Of a stretch of DNA of 10,338 nt, positions 5,548-10,338 are shown piece by piece (positions within the stretch are counted from its first letter, which is position 1; every line of letters begins with the position of its first letter). The stretch lies in assembly GCA_013042925.1 (NCBI GenBank), contig JABDPH010000021.1, positions 1 through 10,338 on the forward strand. The letters are read 5' to 3'. The translations under genes were made by a program, and so were the position numbers. This DNA comes from Eudoraea sp. (GTDB taxonomy: Bacteria; Bacteroidota; Bacteroidia; Flavobacteriales; Flavobacteriaceae). The notes under the pieces were generated by a model that saw only the letters and a list, made by a program, of their open reading frames with translations, had not been told where the DNA came from and made no database searches.

Positions 5548-6696
5548 ATGCAAAAGATCTATTTTGATAACGCCGCTACAACCCGGGTTAGGGAAGAAGT
5601 AATTGCTAAAATGCAGGATGCCCTGGCTAGCTGCTATGGTAATCCATCTTCTACGCATGGCTTTGGAAGAAGCGCCAAAACGGAAATTGAGCAAGCGCGA
5701 AAAACAATTGCTAAATATTTAAATGCCCACCCCTCGGAAATAATATTTACGTCTGGTGGTACGGAAGCAGACAATATGATTTTGAGAAGTGCTGTCAGGG
5801 ACCTTGGGGTACAAACTATTATAACTTCAAAAATTGAACATCATGCGGTTTTACATACCGCCGATGCCTTGGTGAAAGAGTTTGGTATACAAGTTGAATT
5901 CGTGGATCTTGATAGCTTTGGCAATATTGATCTTGTGCATTTGGAACAGTTATTGGCAGCTGATGATTCTAAAAAATTAGTGAGTTTAATGCACGTAAAC
6001 AATGAGATTGGGAATATTTTGGATATTCATGAGATAGCAAAATTATGCAAGTCTAAGGGTGCATTTCTCCATTCAGATACTGTACAATCTATAGGTCATT
6101 TTCAATGGGATTTGCAAGCCACGCCAATTGATTTCATTGTTGCAGCAGCTCATAAATTTCATGGACCCAAAGGCGTTGGCTTTGCCTTTATAAGGAAAAA
6201 CACCAATTTGGAACCTTTAATAATTGGCGGTTCACAAGAACGCGGTTACAGGGCCGGCACAGAAGCATTTCACAATATTGTTGGTTTAAAGGAGGCGTTC
6301 GTTGCGGCATACGACAACCTGGAAAAAGAGAAAGAATACATATCAGGTTTAAAAGATTATTTTATTAAAAAAATTAAAGTAGCTATACCTGAAGTTAAGT
6401 TTAACGGCTATTCCGGGCATTTGGATAAAAGCACTTATACTATAGTCAGTGTTTGTCTGCCTTTTAATAAAGAGAAATCACAAATGCTTTTGTTTCATTT
6501 AGATCTTAAAGGGATTGCTTGTTCTGAGGGAAGTGCCTGTCAGTCCGGAGCCGATGGGGGTTCTCATGTACTTGCACAAATTTTGTCTGAGGAAGATCTG
6601 CAAAAGCCTTCAGTACGATTTTCGTTTTCGAAGTATAACACAAAAGAAGAGGTAGATTACGTAATTGAGGTTTTGAAGGAGTTTAGTCAGTCTTAG
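5548..6696 (+). CDS. cysteine desulfurase, IscS/NifS type (class V aminotransferase fold)
   Basis: A PLP enzyme that removes sulfur from L-cysteine to form alanine and an enzyme persulfide for Fe-S cluster assembly or tRNA thiolation. The 382-aa sequence has YFDNAATT (5-12), the PLP-phosphate loop TSGGTEADN (68-76), H98 stacking on PLP (EHHAV), MHVNNEIG (148-155), D177 and Q180 (SDTVQS), the Schiff-base lysine K203 in AAHKFHGPKG, RAGTEA (235-240) and the persulfide-bearing C331 in GSACQSG. All are in the group I (IscS/NifS) arrangement, unlike SufS. A second cysteine, C325, sits six residues before it. The C-terminus is shorter than E. coli IscS (404 aa), ending at the LKEFS helix, so the IscU-docking tail may be missing. 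No isc or suf genes are adjacent. The stop overlaps the convergent gene by 14 bases. Confidence 0.95.
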   Translation: MQKIYFDNAATTRVREEVIAKMQDALASCYGNPSSTHGFGRSAKTEIEQARKTIAKYLNAHPSEIIFTSGGTEADNMILRSAVRDLGVQTIITSKIEHHAVLHTADALVKEFGIQVEFVDLDSFGNIDLVHLEQLLAADDSKKLVSLMHVNNEIGNILDIHEIAKLCKSKGAFLHSDTVQSIGHFQWDLQATPIDFIVAAAHKFHGPKGVGFAFIRKNTNLEPLIIGGSQERGYRAGTEAFHNIVGLKEAFVAAYDNLEKEKEYISGLKDYFIKKIKVAIPEVKFNGYSGHLDKSTYTIVSVCLPFNKEKSQMLLFHLDLKGIACSEGSACQSGADGGSHVLAQILSEEDLQKPSVRFSFSKYNTKEEVDYVIEVLKEFSQS

Positions 6697-7345
6697 GATT
6701 CTTTTTCAATTTTGACCTTTCCTTGTCATAGGGAAATTTACGAACTAATTTTTTCATCATTTTATCAATCAGGTCATCTGTATTTCTTCCGGATTTTTTA
6801 TTGATTTCATTCTCATATTTCCACAATAATTTTCCTGTTTTTCCATCACTTATTTTAATACCGATTCTGCCATAATTGGCATCACCAAGTATATAGTCCA
6901 TAAAGCTAAACTCTTCTGGTATTCCTTTTGAAAGCAAGATATTAATATCCAAATTCCCGCTAATTATGGCATCTACTTCCAGAATTTCACTAAGTTCTTT
7001 GATGGTATAAGTATCTATATTATCGTAAGTGATGTTTTTTTGGCGGAGTATGGCATTGGTATTTTTAATATTTTGAAAATCGACCGTGAATTTCTTCTTT
7101 TTCTTTCCAAGTCCAAAATAGGTCTCCAGGGCATCCTGTACGGCATAACCCTCTTTCTCTTCTAACTTTTTTGATTCTTCTTTGGAAATTTTTTCCTCTA
7201 ATTCAAGATGAGTAAAAAATGGAATAATAGCCAGCAGATGATGATCCTGACTTAGGACATCAAATTTACTGCTTTCAAATACATTTTTTTGGGCATTGAG
7301 TAAGGTGCCGCAGGCAAGAAGGGCAATAAAAAACAATTTTTTCAT
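6683..7345 (-). CDS. secreted protein of unknown function, possibly CsgG/TolB-N-like
   Basis: A 220-aa protein with a clear signal peptide (MKKLFFIALLACGTLLNAQ, likely cleaved after A18). The mature part starts with FDVLSQDHHLLAIIPFF, a beta strand like those opening CsgG/TolB-N-type folds. It later has KELSEILEVDAIISGNLDI, a helix-strand unit that resembles the ELaexLgvDavisG motif of that fold group, and then DYILGDANYGRIGIKISDGKTGKLLWKYE, a pattern seen in such proteins. The central part is unusually lysine-rich (GKKKKKF) and the tail is basic (KLKKNPKTD). The fold assignment is inference from pattern only. It follows the TonB-dependent receptor gene by 10 bases, so it is the last gene of that operon. 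Its 3' end overlaps the cysteine desulfurase gene on the other strand, leaving no room for a terminator between them. Confidence 0.85.
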   Translation of the reverse strand: MKKLFFIALLACGTLLNAQKNVFESSKFDVLSQDHHLLAIIPFFTHLELEEKISKEESKKLEEKEGYAVQDALETYFGLGKKKKKFTVDFQNIKNTNAILRQKNITYDNIDTYTIKELSEILEVDAIISGNLDINILLSKGIPEEFSFMDYILGDANYGRIGIKISDGKTGKLLWKYENEINKKSGRNTDDLIDKMMKKLVRKFPYDKERSKLKKNPKTD

Positions 7346-7355
7346 TCTAAATAAT

Positions 7356-9824
7356 CTAAAAACGCATACTTAATTTCAGGTTGAACACACGGGATGTCAT
7401 ATAATTTGGAACCGCAAACTCCTGTTTTGTGTCAACATCTCTTACCCAGGTATTGGTTATAGAATTTTGATTGTTGAATAAGTTGTATATCTCAAAGCCA
7501 ACATTTAATTCTTCAAAGCTATATAACCAATGATTTTCCGGGTATTGTTTATTTAATCCTACAAAAATATAGGAAATACCCAGATCTGCACGTTTATAAT
7601 CTCTTAATCTATTCTGAAAATTATAAGGATCTGCATAACTTGGCGATCCACCTGGTACTCCTGTGTTATAAACCAGGTTCAGGTACATCCTTAAACTGGG
7701 GATTGTAGGGATGTAATCCTGCCATAATATACCCAATTGAAACCTTTGATCTGTTGGCCTTGAAATATACCCCCTGTTATCAATATTTTCCTCGGTTTTA
7801 AGGAAACCCAGGCTTACCCAGGATTCTGTTCCCGGTACAAATGCACCATTCATTCTCATATCAAATCCATAAGCATAAGCCGTTGCATTATTTGCAGCGG
7901 CGTAACGAATCCTTACATCTTCGAGAGTATATGGGTTTACATTGGTCAAATTCTTATAGTAGGCCTCACTTACCAGTTTAAATGGTCTGTTCCAAAGTTC
8001 AAAGCTATATTCATTGCCAAGTACAAAATGTGTGGACTTCTGAGCTTTTACGTCGGGTTGAATGGTACCTGTCTGGTCTCTTAATTCTCGATAAAATGGC
8101 GGTTGCTGATAAACTCCTGCGGCAATTCTAAATAACATGTCAACCTTCCATGAGGGTTTAATTGCAAACTGTCCTCTTGGGCTGAAAATAATCTGAGAAT
8201 TACTAGGAAATCCTTCCCCGCTGAGGGTCCAGTAATGCGTCCTGAAACCTATGTTATAATAAATATTATTGGTACTCCAAAGTGTTCTTTTGCTATATTG
8301 AAAATACCCTGATAAGCGATTAGTTTTTACAAAATTCAAGGCAGAAATAGATGTGTAGGGAACTATCGGGGCTATAAAAGGTTCCTGCGGTTGGTTGTTT
8401 ATAAACTCGTTGTTTGGGGGCCTTACAGAATAGCCTAAAGAGTCTAAAAATTCGGATTCACGAATTTGATCTCGAAAGTCCTCATGAGTATATTTAATTC
8501 CCCATTCCAGGGATACTTCATTTTTACTCAGCTCGCCTCTGTGCGCCACATTTACAATAAGAGCATCAAGATCATTTCTGGCCCTGTTAAATTGGGTCCC
8601 TAATCCTCGTGTTGAGGTTACATCACCCAGATTATTGCTACCTAGATCTGTATCTATCTCACCCAATTCATATTGTGAAATGACATCCGAATACTCCTCT
8701 TCGGTTGTATGGTATACAGATGTTATAAGACTTAGCGAAACATTGTCATTTGGATAATAATCTGCTTTCAGTGCCCCAAGACTTGTTTGATAATTATTAT
8801 TTTCTTCACCTTGATAATACACGACAAGGGCCTTGGGATCGCTAATTGTTCCAAAGTTGGTCTGTCTTGAAAGAGGTACATTTTTATAGTCATTAAAAGA
8901 AAGGTTTCCTAAAAAATTAAGGCTAAATTTTCCTGAGAAATGATAGGTAAGATAAGTCTGTAAATCGGCAAAAGCGGGTGTAAAATTTGTATTGGTTTGC
9001 TGGCTATTTACAAGAAGGCTATTGTCTCTATAGCGCAGGCCCGATATACTTGTAAATTTTTTATTTTTTGAGTTTGTTTCAAGAGTAAGGCCTGCACCCA
9101 AAAAACTAGCTTCTATATTCAACCCAAATTCTGATGGGTTTTTATAGGTAATATCCAGTACAGATGAGAGCCTATCTCCATACTGCGCCTGGAAACCACC
9201 GGCAGAGAATTCCAGATTTTGAACCATATCGCTATTTACAAAACTTAAACCTTCTTGCTGACCTGAGCGTACAAGGAAAGGCCTATAGACTTCAATACTA
9301 TTTATATAGACCAGGTTTTCGTCATAATTGCCCCCTCTAACAAAATATTGCGTACTTAGTTCATTATTCGAAGATACTCCGGGAAGTAGTTTTAGTACAT
9401 TTTCTACCCCTGCATTGGCACCGGGAATTTTTCGAACGAGTTGAGCAGAAATCGTTGTGATACCTTCAGCGCTTTTTTCTCCGGTTGCCGTGACTTCAAC
9501 ACCATCTACCTGAATTACATCGGTTTTCATTACCGGATTGAATTCAAAGGTTTCATTGGTAGTGAGGATTAAGTCTTCAAGAACTACATTTTTATGGCCT
9601 AAATGAGTAAAAACTATGGTTATTTCCTCGTCCGCAATTACTTCGAGCAAATAAAATCCGGTAGAATCTGTATAAGTACCATTCCCTTTGGTAGTGATAT
9701 TTACATTAGTTAAAGGCTCATCATTTACCCCCAGGACTACTCCTGTAATTGATGCCTTTTGTCCACTCACAACAGCAAATGAACCAAAAAGAAAAAGAAG
9801 GAATAAGAGTTTAAAACACTTCAA
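7356..9824 (-). CDS. TonB-dependent outer-membrane receptor with carboxypeptidase-regulatory-like N-terminal domain
   Basis: An 822-aa outer-membrane beta-barrel. A signal peptide covers about residues 1-21. A carboxypeptidase-regulatory-like beta-sandwich follows (about 24-100; ITGVVLGVNDEPLTNVNITTK, YTDSTGFYLL, FTHLGHK), then a likely TonB-box region IQVDGVEVTA (104-113). The plug domain (about 114-230) has IPGANAGVENVLKLLPGV, YFVRGGNYDENLVYIN and SAGGFQAQYGDRLSSVLDI. The barrel runs to the terminal aromatic residue in LKLSMRF. The ligand cannot be read from sequence; there is no SusD partner, so it is not a typical polysaccharide-utilisation SusC. The start is TTG at 9824-9822: it gives a complete signal peptide, no in-frame ATG lies nearby, and it is four bases after the upstream stop. 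It is the middle gene of a minus-strand operon with an M23-type peptidase upstream and a secreted protein downstream. Confidence 0.93.
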   Translation of the reverse strand: MKCFKLLFLLFLFGSFAVVSGQKASITGVVLGVNDEPLTNVNITTKGNGTYTDSTGFYLLEVIADEEITIVFTHLGHKNVVLEDLILTTNETFEFNPVMKTDVIQVDGVEVTATGEKSAEGITTISAQLVRKIPGANAGVENVLKLLPGVSSNNELSTQYFVRGGNYDENLVYINSIEVYRPFLVRSGQQEGLSFVNSDMVQNLEFSAGGFQAQYGDRLSSVLDITYKNPSEFGLNIEASFLGAGLTLETNSKNKKFTSISGLRYRDNSLLVNSQQTNTNFTPAFADLQTYLTYHFSGKFSLNFLGNLSFNDYKNVPLSRQTNFGTISDPKALVVYYQGEENNNYQTSLGALKADYYPNDNVSLSLITSVYHTTEEEYSDVISQYELGEIDTDLGSNNLGDVTSTRGLGTQFNRARNDLDALIVNVAHRGELSKNEVSLEWGIKYTHEDFRDQIRESEFLDSLGYSVRPPNNEFINNQPQEPFIAPIVPYTSISALNFVKTNRLSGYFQYSKRTLWSTNNIYYNIGFRTHYWTLSGEGFPSNSQIIFSPRGQFAIKPSWKVDMLFRIAAGVYQQPPFYRELRDQTGTIQPDVKAQKSTHFVLGNEYSFELWNRPFKLVSEAYYKNLTNVNPYTLEDVRIRYAAANNATAYAYGFDMRMNGAFVPGTESWVSLGFLKTEENIDNRGYISRPTDQRFQLGILWQDYIPTIPSLRMYLNLVYNTGVPGGSPSYADPYNFQNRLRDYKRADLGISYIFVGLNKQYPENHWLYSFEELNVGFEIYNLFNNQNSITNTWVRDVDTKQEFAVPNYMTSRVFNLKLSMRF

Positions 9825-9828
9825 AAGT

Positions 9829-10338
9829 CTATTTTCTGAAAAAACTACTGGTAAAGGTATTTGAATTACCTACGTTATCTGTAACGATTACTTTAAGTTC
9901 ACATTGCGTTTGATTTAGAATTTTATCGTCAAAATTATAGGTGAGAGTTTTTGTTTTGGGCTCGTATTCCATTAAGATCCATGCCCCGTTTAAGGTGGCG
10001 GAATAAGTGTCAATGCCACTTAAGTCATCGGAGATTACAAGACTGAGATAACGATAGTTATTTAACCATTGCTTTTCCTTGAAATTCTTAGGGCGTATTT
10101 TGGGTGGAATAGTGTCTTGCGCAAGAGTATAAGTCCCCAGACTTCTTGTTCTGGTAGTAAAGCTTGCACCCCTTTTAAACGTATTCATGTAATTCGCTTT
10201 CTTTTTTTTGTCGAGGCGGGCTATAAACAATTTCTTGCGTTCCTGAGGAGCGTATTTGGAAACATCAAAAGTTATTGTAAAGCGCTTGTGGGCCGGGATT
10301 CTATTGTTGTGAATAACCACTGTGTCCTTCCCTTTTTG
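9829..10338 (-). CDS. probable M23 family metallopeptidase, C-terminal part, cut by window edge
   Basis: The frame stays open to the right edge, so only the last 169 residues are seen. An internal GTG at 10320 is not a credible start, because coding continues upstream as QKGKDT. The sequence resembles the C-terminal extension of flavobacterial M23 peptidoglycan endopeptidases: HNNRIPAHKRFTITFDV, TRTRSLGTYTLAQDTIPPKI, KNFKEKQW, SDDLSGIDTYSATLNGAWILMEYE and VTDNVGNSNTFTSSFFRK. It looks like one or two Ig-like beta-sandwich modules. The LysM or M23 catalytic domain, with its HxH zinc ligands, would lie beyond the edge, so the peptidase assignment is from remembered family pattern, not from catalytic residues. 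It is followed after four bases by the receptor gene, indicating translational coupling in one operon. Confidence 0.75.
   Translation of the reverse strand, partial: QKGKDTVVIHNNRIPAHKRFTITFDVSKYAPQERKKLFIARLDKKKKANYMNTFKRGASFTTRTRSLGTYTLAQDTIPPKIRPKNFKEKQWLNNYRYLSLVISDDLSGIDTYSATLNGAWILMEYEPKTKTLTYNFDDKILNQTQCELKVIVTDNVGNSNTFTSSFFRK

Noticed and set aside
10318..10320. GTG as a gene start for the rightmost minus-strand frame
   Set aside because: The frame continues open to the window edge, and the protein matches only the C-terminal portion of a larger family, so this is an internal valine codon.

Overview
The window looks like a chromosomal housekeeping segment from a member of the Flavobacteriaceae (phylum Bacteroidota). 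The DNA is AT-rich, Shine-Dalgarno sequences are essentially absent, and several gene starts sit just downstream of a TAnnTTTG element, the Bacteroidota -7 box. The proteins have clade-typical forms: a RecQ with a C-terminal HTH extension, a CCC-motif/DUF2752 membrane cluster, a DUF2027-like/Smr protein, a lipoprotein with acidic residues after its lipid-bearing cysteine, and a TonB-dependent receptor with an N-terminal carboxypeptidase-regulatory-like domain. Family assignments come from reading translations and remembered family patterns, not from searches.

Layout. Bases 1-649 (-) hold the N-terminal part of a KdsD-type arabinose-5-phosphate isomerase, cut by the left edge and starting with TTG. 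It is divergent from recQ (882-3083, +) across a 232-bp gap with no convincing gene. recQ ends at a strong bidirectional terminator (3106-3134), which it shares with a three-gene minus-strand cluster of very small membrane proteins (DUF2752, CCC-motif protein, DUF4190-like protein; 4144 down to 3175). Divergent from that cluster, a 55-aa membrane protein (4188-4355) and an Smr-domain protein (4372-4920) form a short plus-strand operon. A lipoprotein gene (4926-5432, -) converges on it with a 5-bp gap. The lipoprotein gene is in turn divergent from an IscS/NifS-type cysteine desulfurase (5548-6696, +). From the right edge a minus-strand operon runs leftward: the C-terminal end of a probable M23 metallopeptidase (9829-10338, partial), a TonB-dependent outer-membrane receptor (7356-9824, TTG start) and a secreted protein of unknown function (6683-7345). 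Its last gene overlaps the 3' end of the cysteine desulfurase by 14 bp, tail to tail.

How the genes relate. Much of the content concerns the cell envelope: KDO precursor synthesis for lipopolysaccharide (KdsD), small inner-membrane proteins, a lipoprotein, and an operon joining a probable peptidoglycan hydrolase to an outer-membrane receptor and a periplasmic or outer-membrane partner. RecQ, the Smr protein and the cysteine desulfurase are DNA, nucleic-acid and sulfur housekeeping functions.

There is no sign of mobile elements, CRISPR arrays, tRNA or rRNA. No gene cluster here is clearly a new system. The best candidates for a second look are the RecQ that lacks its zinc-binding cysteines, the cysteine-motif small-membrane-protein cluster, the M23/receptor/secreted-protein operon, and the -7 boxes that abut start codons.
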